This document shows positions 44,571 through 51,893 of a stretch of DNA of 64,000 nt, piece by piece; the first letter of the stretch is position 1, and every line of letters begins with the position of its first letter. Origin of the DNA: Prauserella alba (lineage in GTDB: Bacteria; Actinomycetota; Actinomycetes; Mycobacteriales; Pseudonocardiaceae). The stretch covers positions 1,600,841 through 1,664,840 of the forward strand of contig NZ_JAMTCH010000003.1 in NCBI RefSeq assembly GCF_024171735.1, read 5' to 3'. A program made the translations under genes and the position numbers. Below the pieces are notes generated by a model. It ran no database searches. It had not been told where the DNA came from and saw nothing but the letters and a program-made list of their open reading frames with translations.

Positions 44571-45995
44571 CTACAGCACCGCAGGCTCCTCGTTGCCGGC
44601 CGCCGCGATGGCCCTTCTCACAGGAACCAGCGCCACGAGGACGAACCCGACGACGAAGAAGATCACGAGGGCGATGATCGCGTACCGGAACGACCCCGTC
44701 GCCTGGCCCACGCCCGCGAACACGAGCGGCCCCAGCCACGACGTGCCTCGCTCGCCGACCTCGTAGAGCGAGTAGAACTGCGCTTCCTTACCGGCCGGGA
44801 TGAGCTGGCTGTACAGCGAGCGGGACAGTGCGTTGGTACCACCGAGGACCAGGCCGATACCGACGGCCAGCGCGTAGAACTGCATCGCCTGGCCCTCTTC
44901 GACGAAGTAGGCGAACACCAGCACCAGCACCCAGACCGCCAGGCTCGCGAGGATCACCTTCTTCGCCCCGAACCTGCGGGCTGCGAAGCCGTGAACCATA
45001 CCGCCGATGTAGGCCACGAACTGGATCACCAGCACCGTCGCGATCAGCACCTGGTCGCTGAAACCCAGTTCCTCCGTGCCGTACTGGGCCGACACACTGA
45101 CCACGGTGTTGATGCCGTCGGTGTAGACGAGATACGCGCCGAGGAAGCCGAGCGTCAGCGGCAGGGCCTTCGCCGCCTTGAACGTGTCCTTCAGCTCCAC
45201 GAACCCGGCGGTGAGCACCCGCATGCCCTTCTCGCCGCCGTGGGGGCTCTGGTGTTCCTTCAACCGGCGCAACGGGATCAGCGTGAACAGCGCCCACCAC
45301 AGTCCCGAGGAGAGATAGCAGATCCGTACCGCCATCGACTCGCTGACGCCGATCGCGTCGTGACTGAGATAGAACGCCAGCTGCAGCGCCAGCGCGACAC
45401 CGCCGCCGAGGTAGCCGAACGCCCAGCCCTTGGCCGAGACGTCGTCCCGCTCGTCGGGCGTCGCAATGCCGGGCAGGAACGCGTAGTAGGTGACGATCGA
45501 AGCGCCGTAGCCGATGTTGGCCACGATGTAGAGGACCGCGCCCAGCTCCCACCGGCCGTCGTCGACGAAGAAGAGCAACGCCGACGCCGCGGCACCGAGG
45601 AACGCGAAGCCCGCGAGGATCGTCTTCTTGCGCTGGCTGCGGTCGGCGATCGCGCCGGCGATCGGCAGGACCACGACCTGCACGATCGTCGCGACCGCCA
45701 GCAGGTAGCCCCACAGCGACCCGGCGGGGAACGACAGCCCGAACACCGAGATGTCACAGTCGACGAGGCGGTTCTCCCCGCCGTCGGGACCGGTGCACGC
45801 GGCGGGACCGTTACGTTCGACGTCCGCCCGCGCGGCGTCGGCGGCGACCGCACTCATGTACAGCGCACCGAACACGGTGATCACCGACGTGTAGAACGCC
45901 GAGTTCGCCCAGTCGTAGAAGTACCAGCCGCGCTGTTCCCGTTTTCGCTGTGCGGGATCGGCTGGCGGCTGCGGGCCGGGCAACGTGCTCGTCAT
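44571..45995 (-). CDS. MFS transporter, UMF1/Atg22-like family
   Basis: The 474-residue membrane protein has the UMF1 (Atg22-like) signature: GWYFYDWANSAFYTSVITVF in helix 1, PIAGAIADRSQRKKTILAG after helix 2, and GGTNALSRSLYSQLIPAGKE in the second half. The family includes putative amino-acid and peptide effluxers, and the cargo is unknown. ATG 45995 is preferred because GAAGGA lies 12 bases upstream; an upstream ATG at 46034 lacks a ribosome site. Its 3' end is 27 bases from the thymidine kinase start on the same strand. Confidence 0.88.
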   Translation of the reverse strand: MTSTLPGPQPPADPAQRKREQRGWYFYDWANSAFYTSVITVFGALYMSAVAADAARADVERNGPAACTGPDGGENRLVDCDISVFGLSFPAGSLWGYLLAVATIVQVVVLPIAGAIADRSQRKKTILAGFAFLGAAASALLFFVDDGRWELGAVLYIVANIGYGASIVTYYAFLPGIATPDERDDVSAKGWAFGYLGGGVALALQLAFYLSHDAIGVSESMAVRICYLSSGLWWALFTLIPLRRLKEHQSPHGGEKGMRVLTAGFVELKDTFKAAKALPLTLGFLGAYLVYTDGINTVVSVSAQYGTEELGFSDQVLIATVLVIQFVAYIGGMVHGFAARRFGAKKVILASLAVWVLVLVFAYFVEEGQAMQFYALAVGIGLVLGGTNALSRSLYSQLIPAGKEAQFYSLYEVGERGTSWLGPLVFAGVGQATGSFRYAIIALVIFFVVGFVLVALVPVRRAIAAAGNEEPAVL

Positions 45996-46166
45996 GCGGT
46001 GTCGGTGTCCTTCGATGCGGTCGTGGTCGTTCATGCGGGCCCGGTACGGCCGCGCCCGTCGTCCGTGTGACGCCCGGAGGTCGGTCCCGGTGCCACGGGC
46101 CCGACGTTCGGCGGTGCACCGTGTCCGTCGACGGTGCCCTCTGTCCGGGTGATCCCGGGTGTCGTA

Positions 46167-46199
46167 GCAGCATCCCCCACGTGTGGTACGTGATGCTGC
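46167..46199. promoter_or_regulatory. Bulged hairpin in the divergent promoter of the MFS and rpf-like genes
   Basis: GCAGCAT (46167-46173) pairs with ATGCTGC (46193-46199), and inside it CACGT (46178-46182) pairs with ACGTG (46188-46192). A four-C bulge sits on one side only. It is 53 bases before the rpf-like start. It may be an operator or an RNA element of the leader. It does not match the ydaO riboswitch that precedes some rpf genes. Nothing else was seen in the 256-base gap. Confidence 0.4.
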
Positions 46200-46251
46200 C
46201 GTTTCCAGTGTGACTGTTGTGGCGGTTGTCCGGTTTACTTACCGTGCCGTT

Positions 46252-46929
46252 ATGAACAGCCGCCGACTCCGTGGCCTGGCACGGGGCTCCACCAGACTGC
46301 TCCTCGTCGTCCTGGCCGCACTCGGTGTGCAGTTCGTGCTCGCCGCACCCACGTCCGCCGATCCCGATCGCGCCGACTGGGCGAAGCTGCGCATGTGCGA
46401 GTCGACCGAGCGGTACCACGTGAACACGGGCACCGGATACTACGGTGCTTACCAGTTCGACCTGCCGACGTGGCGGAGTGTCGGCGGCACCGGCAGGCCC
46501 GACCTGGCCACTCCCGCCGAACAGGATTACCGCGCGCTGTATCTGTACCGCATGCGCGGCTGGCAACCGTGGGAGTGCGCGGGCATGGTCGGGCTCGCCG
46601 ACGACGCCGACGCACGGAGCAAGATGGTGCCGAGCCGCACCGAATCGGCCTACATCGGAGGCAGGAAGCCCGCGGCGCCGTCGCCGGGCGGCCCGGCGAT
46701 GCCCGACTGGCCGGGCCTGGTCTACGCCTACGGGGACTGCGCCCCGCAGCTGCGCACGTTCCAGTTGCGCATGAACGACTTCGGCTACGACTTCCAAGGC
46801 ACCGGCTGCTACTACGACGAGACGAAGGAAGCGGTCCTGGACCTGCAGCGGGCCAACGACATCCGCGATTCGGGCAGGCTCGGCCCCAAGACCTGGAAGG
46901 CCGCATGGGAGGGAACCGCACCGCGGTGA
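46252..46929 (+). CDS. Resuscitation-promoting-factor-like transglycosylase with peptidoglycan-binding domain
   Basis: The 225-residue protein has a signal peptide (residues 1-43, TRLLLVVLAALGVQFVLAAP, cut near TSADPD). An Rpf-type lysozyme-fold domain (about 44-120) follows, with the catalytic Glu in RMCESTERYHVNTGTGYYGA and the partner Cys in PWECAGM. After a linker, a PG_binding_1 domain ends the protein (about 160-222, DCAPQLRTFQLRMNDFGYDF to LGPKTWKAAW). It should cleave peptidoglycan outside the cell and aid growth resumption. It is divergent from the UMF1 transporter and converges on the phosphodiesterase gene. Confidence 0.9.
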   Translation: MNSRRLRGLARGSTRLLLVVLAALGVQFVLAAPTSADPDRADWAKLRMCESTERYHVNTGTGYYGAYQFDLPTWRSVGGTGRPDLATPAEQDYRALYLYRMRGWQPWECAGMVGLADDADARSKMVPSRTESAYIGGRKPAAPSPGGPAMPDWPGLVYAYGDCAPQLRTFQLRMNDFGYDFQGTGCYYDETKEAVLDLQRANDIRDSGRLGPKTWKAAWEGTAPR

Positions 46930-46943
46930 CGCTCCGCCGCGGT
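46920..46943. terminator. 7-bp stem-loop at convergent gene ends
   Basis: ACCGCGG (46920-46926) and CCGCGGT (46937-46943) are exact inverted repeats with a 10-base loop. They overlap the rpf-like stop and end just before the phosphodiesterase stop. Confidence 0.5.
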
Positions 46944-46944
46944 C

Positions 46945-47793
46945 TCAACCATCCGCGGAGTCTGCGCTCCCTGCCGCGTCGGGAGCGGTTTCCGGCCGTT
47001 CCGCGGCCCAAGCGCCCCGCTCCTGGAGGACGTCGCGCAGCACGTCAGGCCGGTCGGTGATGAGGCCGTGCACTCCCTGGTCCAGCAGCGACCGCATCTC
47101 GTCGGCGTCGTCGACGGTCCAGACGTGCACCTCAACCCCCGCGCTGCGGGCCGCGCGCACGAATGCGCGGTCCACGACCGTCATGCGGCCCTGTCGCCGC
47201 GGCACCTGCGCCATCGACCCACGGGACATACCGCCGAGCCGCACGAAGGGCACCCAGCCGTTCGCCCACAGCACGGCGACCGAGCGCGGGCCGCATGCGG
47301 TGAGCAGCCGGTCACCGCCCAGCGCGCGCAGTCGCGCGAGCCGGGAGTCGGAGAACGCCGCGGCGGCGACCCGGTCGAAGGCGCCGTTCCGCTCCAGGAC
47401 CCGCACGAACGGGCCGACCGCGTCGTCGGCCTTCACATCGATGTTGAACCGCACGTCCGGCAGCTCTTCGAGCACGTCCTCGAGTCGCGACACCGCCACG
47501 CGGCCGTCGATCTTCGCGCGGCGGACCGCATCCCACGACTGCTCGGCGATGGGGCCGGTGCCGTCGGTCGTGCGGTCGAGCAGCGCGTCGTGATGCACCA
47601 CGACGACGCCGTCGGATGTGGCGTGCACGTCCGTCTCGACGTACCGGTAGCCCTCCTCGGCCGCGCGGCGGAAGGCGGGCAGCGAGTTCTCGAGCCCGTC
47701 GAGCTCGCCCACGTGCCAGCCGCGGTGAGCCAGCGCGCGGGGGAACGTGTCGTCGAGGTACGGATGGGGATGCCGATGCCAGGTATGCGCCAC
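46945..47793 (-). CDS. Glycerophosphodiester phosphodiesterase
   Basis: The 282-residue protein hydrolyses glycerophosphodiesters to glycerol 3-phosphate and an alcohol. It has the GDPD barrel motifs: AHRGWHVGELDGLENSLPAF (catalytic His and metal Glu), YVETDVHATSDGVVVVHHD (metal ligands and second catalytic His) and VHVWTVDDADEM near the end. No signal peptide is seen, so it acts in the cytoplasm. GTG 47793 gives the start VAHTWHRHPHPYLDD; ATG 47829 is possible. It diverges from a small cysteine-rich protein gene. Confidence 0.9.
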   Translation of the reverse strand: MAHTWHRHPHPYLDDTFPRALAHRGWHVGELDGLENSLPAFRRAAEEGYRYVETDVHATSDGVVVVHHDALLDRTTDGTGPIAEQSWDAVRRAKIDGRVAVSRLEDVLEELPDVRFNIDVKADDAVGPFVRVLERNGAFDRVAAAAFSDSRLARLRALGGDRLLTACGPRSVAVLWANGWVPFVRLGGMSRGSMAQVPRRQGRMTVVDRAFVRAARSAGVEVHVWTVDDADEMRSLLDQGVHGLITDRPDVLRDVLQERGAWAAERPETAPDAAGSADSADG

Positions 47794-47860
47794 GTCGTCC
47801 AGTCTGCCGGACCGGCGTGGCCGCGGCATGGACTTCGAGTGGCCGTCTAAGGTCGGTGTG

Positions 47861-48226
47861 GTGAGTGCGACGCCGTCCCGTGAGGAACTGCAGGCTCTGC
47901 GTACGCCCGTGCCGCAGCACTGCGGCTGGTGTGGCCGCGCCGTCGAACAGCCCGCCGCGGCGGGGCGTCGGCGGAGGTACTGCGGCCGATCGTGCCGCCA
48001 ACGTGCCTACGAACGGCGCACGGCGGTGCAACGGACAGGACTGCCAGAGGATGCCGTGGTGCTGTCGGGTGCGGAGGTCGCGTCGCTGCAGGACCGACTG
48101 TTCCAACTGCGCTGTGCCGCCGAGGACGTGGCGACCGCGGCCGCGGACGGTGCCGAACCGGACGAGCTCGAGAAGCTGTCCGTCGAGGTGGCCCGCATCG
48201 CGCGCGACATCGAAGCGCTCCGCTGA
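47861..48226 (+). CDS. Small protein with CxxC/CxxxC zinc-ribbon-like motif (hypothetical)
   Basis: The 121-residue protein has a basic, cysteine-rich N-terminal part, HCGWCGRAVEQ followed by RRYCGRSCRQRAYERR (about 20-55), which could bind one zinc and nucleic acid. A helical, acidic C-terminal half (about 65-121) follows, with leucine-rich stretches suggesting a coiled coil. Similar small proteins are widespread in Actinobacteria without known function. GTG 47861 has AAGG eight bases upstream; ATG 47828 is an alternative. Confidence 0.75.
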   Translation: MSATPSREELQALRTPVPQHCGWCGRAVEQPAAAGRRRRYCGRSCRQRAYERRTAVQRTGLPEDAVVLSGAEVASLQDRLFQLRCAAEDVATAAADGAEPDELEKLSVEVARIARDIEALR

Positions 48227-48296
48227 CGGCGCCGACGAGTACACGCGGCACGCGCGTCACCATTCCGACGTGTGTTTCGCCCCGGCGCCTTCCCGC

Positions 48297-48331
48297 CACG
48301 TCTTTTTCGACACCGTGACGAAAAAGACGTG
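48297..48331. terminator. 13-bp perfect stem-loop with T/A runs
   Basis: CACGTCTTTTTCG (48297-48309) is the exact reverse complement of 48319-48331, with a 9-base loop. The five-T/five-A runs make it an obvious bidirectional terminator for the two convergent genes. Confidence 0.8.
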
Positions 48332-48369
48332 AGTGTCCGGACGTTGGTGCCGAAGGGGAGAGGTTCCGA

Positions 48370-49089
48370 TCAGCCGCGATAGAGCTTCTCGTGGTAGCGC
48401 TCGCCGTAGTGGTCGTCCAATTCGCCGAGCGTCATGCCGGTGTTCTCGACCCGGTCGGCGATCACGGCGCGCCGTGGCAGCTCGTCGGGATTCCAGGACT
48501 CCGGCTGCCACAGGCCGGCCCGGAGGAACGCCTTCGAGCAGTGAAAGAAGATCTGTTCGATGTGGACGACGACGGCCAGTACGGGACGATGGCCTTTGAC
48601 CACCATGTCGGCGAAGAACGGTGCGTCGCTGACGAGCCGCGCGCGGCCGTTGATGCGCAACGTGTCGCCGTGCCCCGGGACGACGAAGTTCAACCCGACG
48701 CGCGGGTTCGCCAGAATGTTGCGGTAACCGTCGGCGCGGCGGTTGCCGGGTCGTTCCGCGATGGCGATCGTGCTGGAGTCGAGGACGTGCACGAGGCGTC
48801 CGGCCGGATCGCCCTTCGGTGAGACATCGCAGCGACCGTCGGCGTCGGCCGTGGCCAGGAAGCAGAAGGGCGACACGGCGAGCCAGTCCCGGTCGAGTTC
48901 GGTGAGCTCGGTGCGTTCCTTCGTCCAGACGCGCGGCAGAGCTTCGCCCAGCAGCTCCGTGAGGGTCGCGACGTCGGTGATCTCGGTGCAGCTCGACCTG
49001 GAAGCCGCTGTGTGTGCTGCTGTGTCTGCGGTCGTGTCCGGCTCGGCCGTCGTTCTGTCCGTGGTGATGTGGTCGTCGTTGGTCACCAC
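48370..49089 (-). CDS. PPOX-class flavin-dependent protein (MSMEG_1061-like)
   Basis: The 239-residue protein belongs to the pyridoxamine 5'-phosphate oxidase-like flavoproteins. It shows FCFLATADADGRCDVSPKGD for the first beta strands and the FMN/F420 site, then AIAERPGNRRADGYRNILANP and VGLNFVVPGHGDTLRINGRA. HIEQIFFHCSKAFLRAGLW is the conserved C-terminal segment of the subgroup. The first 35 residues are a Thr/Asp-rich, non-conserved extension. The substrate is unknown. Confidence 0.87.
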   Translation of the reverse strand: MVTNDDHITTDRTTAEPDTTADTAAHTAASRSSCTEITDVATLTELLGEALPRVWTKERTELTELDRDWLAVSPFCFLATADADGRCDVSPKGDPAGRLVHVLDSSTIAIAERPGNRRADGYRNILANPRVGLNFVVPGHGDTLRINGRARLVSDAPFFADMVVKGHRPVLAVVVHIEQIFFHCSKAFLRAGLWQPESWNPDELPRRAVIADRVENTGMTLGELDDHYGERYHEKLYRG

Positions 49090-49265
49090 GCCGAGGCTAC
49101 GGAGACAGGCGCCGGCGGCACAGGTGCTTCGGTTCCGGATGATGCGGATGTCAGCCGACCCGTCCTGCGGTGTCGCGCGAGCGGTGACGGCCTCCGGTGG
49201 ACGTCGTCGGCCTCTGAGATGGGTCCTCTGTGCCGGTTATCCGAGTGCCGATAATGCACATTATG

Positions 49266-49835
49266 TTAAGTAGTGTTCTGAGGGGGCGCCCCGACCGCTC
49301 TCCGGCCGAAGCGCGCCAGGCAGTGCCACACCTGCTTGATCCACTGCCGTGGATGCTCTCCACGCCGTGCCGCGTCGCCGATGACGTTCGGAGTCAGCAC
49401 GGGTCCCAGTTCTTGCGCCAGCGCGACGATGTGTGCTTCGCGATACGACTCGTCGATGTCGTCCGGTGCAGCCAGGAAACCCGGATGGAACTCGACGCGA
49501 CAGTCGGTCCGCGTAGCCGCCTCCTCCACGTCGGTGCGAGCGAAACACGGGTCGAGGACGATCGCGTCGACGTGGAGGTCGAGTCTCACCGCACCGTGGA
49601 CATGGGCCTCCACTGCAGCGTCGAGGTCGTCCAAGCCTGATTCGTCGGCCATGTGACAGAGCGACGGCAGCAACGTGGCGTCGCCGACGTCAGCGGGTTC
49701 CCTGTCTGCTGCGAGCGATTCGATGATCTTCTGCTCGCCGTGGGGCCAATCCGGGTGGAACCGCAGGCCCGCGGCCTCGCCCCGGGCCGCGGGCCTGCGT
49801 GCGATCCTCACCGTGTCCACCCACGGTCGAATCAT
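49266..49835 (-). CDS. Shortened DUF3626 family protein
   Basis: The 189-residue product matches DUF3626 in its second half: EAHVHGAVRLDLHVDAIVLD, then PCFARTDVEEAATR, VEFHPGF and IKQVWHCLARFG at the end. The family is normally more than 300 residues. The N-terminal LRFHPD motif is present, but it is followed almost at once by the late part, so roughly 100-150 residues of the middle are missing. It may be a deletion remnant. ATG 49835 is taken as the start; ATG 49913 would run over a palindromic regulatory site. The function of the family is unknown to me. Confidence 0.6.
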   Translation of the reverse strand: MIRPWVDTVRIARRPAARGEAAGLRFHPDWPHGEQKIIESLAADREPADVGDATLLPSLCHMADESGLDDLDAAVEAHVHGAVRLDLHVDAIVLDPCFARTDVEEAATRTDCRVEFHPGFLAAPDDIDESYREAHIVALAQELGPVLTPNVIGDAARRGEHPRQWIKQVWHCLARFGRRAVGAPPQNTT

Positions 49836-49872
49836 AGGGGCCGCTCCCCTTTGCGCGGCCGGAACCGTGCGG

Positions 49873-49888
49873 TTGACCGAACGGTCAA
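49873..49888. promoter_or_regulatory. Perfect palindrome resembling a TetR-type operator
   Basis: TTGACCG (49873-49879) and CGGTCAA (49882-49888) are exact inverted repeats around AA. It lies 38 bases upstream of the DUF3626-like gene and 177 upstream of the PGPGW gene. No TetR gene is adjacent. The rest of the 229-base gap shows only the PGPGW ribosome site GAAGGAGG. Confidence 0.5.
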
Positions 49889-50064
49889 GCTCGGACCCGA
49901 ACGTCCGCGTCAAGTGCGGCTACCCCTGCCTCGCACGACCCCCTGCATGAACCTCCGCGGTGACTGTCGCTGCGACGGGTCCGAGGTCGCCACGTGGAAG
50001 GGCGTACCCGCCGCCAGAACCTTAGACTCGACGCAACGGCCGCCGGCGGGGACGAAGGAGGCAC

Positions 50065-50478
50065 ATGGGCCAGCGAAACCCGCTGACGCGCGTCGTGCTC
50101 GCCGTGGTGGGCGGCGTGGTGCTACTGGGCGGCGTGGTGTTGCTCGTGCTGCCCGGCCCGGGCCTGCTCCTGGTGCTCGCCGGGCTCGTCACGCTTGCGG
50201 CGGCCTTCCCCGCGCTGCAACGTCACGTCGAACCGGTCCGAGAGCAGGCGATGAAAGCGGCCGAGACCAGTGTGGCGACTCCACTGCGGATCGCCGGTTC
50301 GGTGGCGGCCGGACTGGGACTGATCGGAGCCGGAGTCGTGTGGGGACTCGTGCCGCAGGTACCGCTGGCGGGCTGGGCCACCGGCGTGAGCTTGATCGTT
50401 TCCGGGATCGTGCTGCTCGTCCTGCTCTACTACAGCCACCGGCGCGTGAAGGCGGGTTCCGCGCATACCAAAGGGTGA
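50065..50478 (+). CDS. PGPGW/TIGR02611 family membrane protein
   Basis: The 137-residue protein has four membrane helices in two pairs. The first is VVLAVVGGVVLLGGVVLLVL leading into the family motif LPGPGLLLVLAGLVTLAAAF. The second is RIAGSVAAGLGLIGAGVVWG, then WATGVSLIVSGIVLLVLLYY. It ends in a basic tail (SHRRVKAGSAHTKG). The function is unknown. AAGGAGG precedes ATG 50065. It is a single gene ending at a long terminator palindrome. Confidence 0.83.
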   Translation: MGQRNPLTRVVLAVVGGVVLLGGVVLLVLPGPGLLLVLAGLVTLAAAFPALQRHVEPVREQAMKAAETSVATPLRIAGSVAAGLGLIGAGVVWGLVPQVPLAGWATGVSLIVSGIVLLVLLYYSHRRVKAGSAHTKG

Positions 50479-50674
50479 ACCCGCCGGCCGTCGCCCTCGA
50501 CTGCGATTCGTCGCGCGGCGTGATCGGTGGTGCAGACAAACGCCACCGGCGACTGCACACGGCACACTCCGCGTCGCGGCACTCTGCAACGACAGATACT
50601 GCGGCGACAGCTACTGCGGCGGGTCCCGTCGGGGCCGATAGGCACCTCTCCCCTCGTGGTCGCTCGTCGGGATC

Positions 50675-50717
50675 CACTCACCGCTGTTTCGACACGGTGT
50701 CGAAACAGCGGTGAGTG
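50675..50717. terminator. 43-base perfect palindrome, bidirectional terminator
   Basis: Arms 50675-50695 and 50697-50717 are exact inverted repeats of 21 bases around one G. It lies between the PGPGW gene and the convergent monooxygenase gene. Its core TTTCGACAC resembles the core of the hairpin at 48297-48331. The rest of the 269-base gap is unremarkable. Confidence 0.75.
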
Positions 50718-50747
50718 ATCATCGCCGCGGGGCGCTTCCGGCGGGTG

Positions 50748-51059
50748 CTACCGGTCACCCGCGCGCAGCGGCGAGCCGACCACGTCGAAGGCGAAGCCAC
50801 CGGAACGCCCCGAAATCAGTGGGCGCGCCGCCGCAATCGCCTCCCGGACTTCGGGGAGTTCGAGCGACCCGCGATGTGCTTCTGCCGAGGTCCACAGTTC
50901 GGAGACGAACACCGTGTCCGGCTGGTCCTCGGAGACGCCGACCTCGTAGGACAGGCACCCTGCCGCCGTCAGGCCGGGCTTCGAGCTCGTCAGGTGGACC
51001 ACGAGTTCGTCACGCTTACCGGGCACGGCATCGAACGTGCTGACATTCGCGTACGTCAT
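50748..51059 (-). CDS. Antibiotic biosynthesis monooxygenase (ABM) domain protein
   Basis: The 103-residue protein is a single ABM ferredoxin-like domain: MTYANVSTFDAVPGKRDELV, AGCLSYEVGVSEDQPDTVFV with the conserved Tyr, and SELWTSAEAHRGSLELPEVR. Such proteins form dimers and oxidise quinones or act as dehydratases or isomerases without a cofactor. It is probably a housekeeping quinone-type monooxygenase. It is 39 bases downstream of the acyltransferase gene on the same strand. Confidence 0.88.
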   Translation of the reverse strand: MTYANVSTFDAVPGKRDELVVHLTSSKPGLTAAGCLSYEVGVSEDQPDTVFVSELWTSAEAHRGSLELPEVREAIAAARPLISGRSGGFAFDVVGSPLRAGDR

Positions 51060-51098
51060 ACGAGCACGGTACGAGCCACCACCGACGATTCGGTCGGC

Positions 51099-51842
51099 TC
51101 AGTCGCCGGCCGGACGTGTGGCGTCGAGCGCGGCCGCTTCCTCCGGGGTCGGTGCGGTGCCGCCGAGGTGCGCGGGCAGCCACCAGCGGTCGTCCTCGCC
51201 TGCGGGCCGGTCGGGATAGCCTTCCTGCAGCTCGTCGAGGATCGATTGGAGCCGCACGCGAAGATCACCGCTGAGCGCGTCGGGGTCGTCGCCGGGCGTC
51301 GGGTGCAGCGGCTCGCCCGCATGGATGTGGATGGGCACGTGCCGCTTCGTCAGTTCCTTCGGACGCCCCTTCGTCCACAGCCGCTGCGTTCCCCACAGGG
51401 CCATCGGCACGACCGGTACGCCCGCGTCGGCGGCCATGCGCACGGCACCGGATTTGATCGGCTTGATCGTGAACGACCGGCTGATCGTCGCCTCCGGGAA
51501 CACACCGACGACCTCGCCCGAGCGCAGCCGGTCGACGGCCTCGTCGTAGGAGGCCTTGCCCGCTCCCCTGTCCACCGAGATGTGGTGCATCCCGCGCATG
51601 AGCGGGCCCGCGATTCGGTTGTCGAAGATCTCCTTCTTGGCCATGAACCGCACCAGCCGTTTCGCGGGCTGCGCGCCGAGGCCACAGAAGATGAAGTCCA
51701 GATAGCCGATGTGGTTGCAGGCGATCACCGCACCGCCGGTACGCGGGACGTGTTCGGTGCCCGTCACCCGCAGCCGGTTGTCGAGCACACGGAACATGGT
51801 CTTGGCCGCCAGCACGACGGGCGGGTACACGATCTCTGCCAC
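51099..51842 (-). CDS. 1-acyl-sn-glycerol-3-phosphate acyltransferase (PlsC family)
   Basis: The 247-residue protein transfers an acyl chain to lysophosphatidic acid or a similar acceptor. It has the four acyltransferase blocks: NHIGYLD (NHx4D), MHHISVDRGAG, VGVFPEATISRSF (FPEG-like, with A for G) and VPVVPMALWGTQ. It has a short hydrophobic N-terminus and probably sits at the membrane surface. GTG 51842 is the start. It lies 51 bases beyond the end of the sugar operon on the same strand. Confidence 0.9.
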   Translation of the reverse strand: MAEIVYPPVVLAAKTMFRVLDNRLRVTGTEHVPRTGGAVIACNHIGYLDFIFCGLGAQPAKRLVRFMAKKEIFDNRIAGPLMRGMHHISVDRGAGKASYDEAVDRLRSGEVVGVFPEATISRSFTIKPIKSGAVRMAADAGVPVVPMALWGTQRLWTKGRPKELTKRHVPIHIHAGEPLHPTPGDDPDALSGDLRVRLQSILDELQEGYPDRPAGEDDRWWLPAHLGGTAPTPEEAAALDATRPAGD

Positions 51843-51893
51843 ACCGCCAGGCTACGCAACCGTAGGTTGACTCGCTCGCGGCTGGGTCACCGA

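Noticed and set aside
46035-46251. ydaO (cyclic di-AMP) riboswitch before the Rpf-like gene
   Set aside because: The conserved ydaO sequence blocks are not visible; only a simple bulged hairpin is present.
49251-49264. ATAATG-CA-CATTAT inverted repeat upstream of the PPOX gene
   Set aside because: Six-base arms about 160 bases from the gene start; AT-rich chance symmetry is as likely as an operator.
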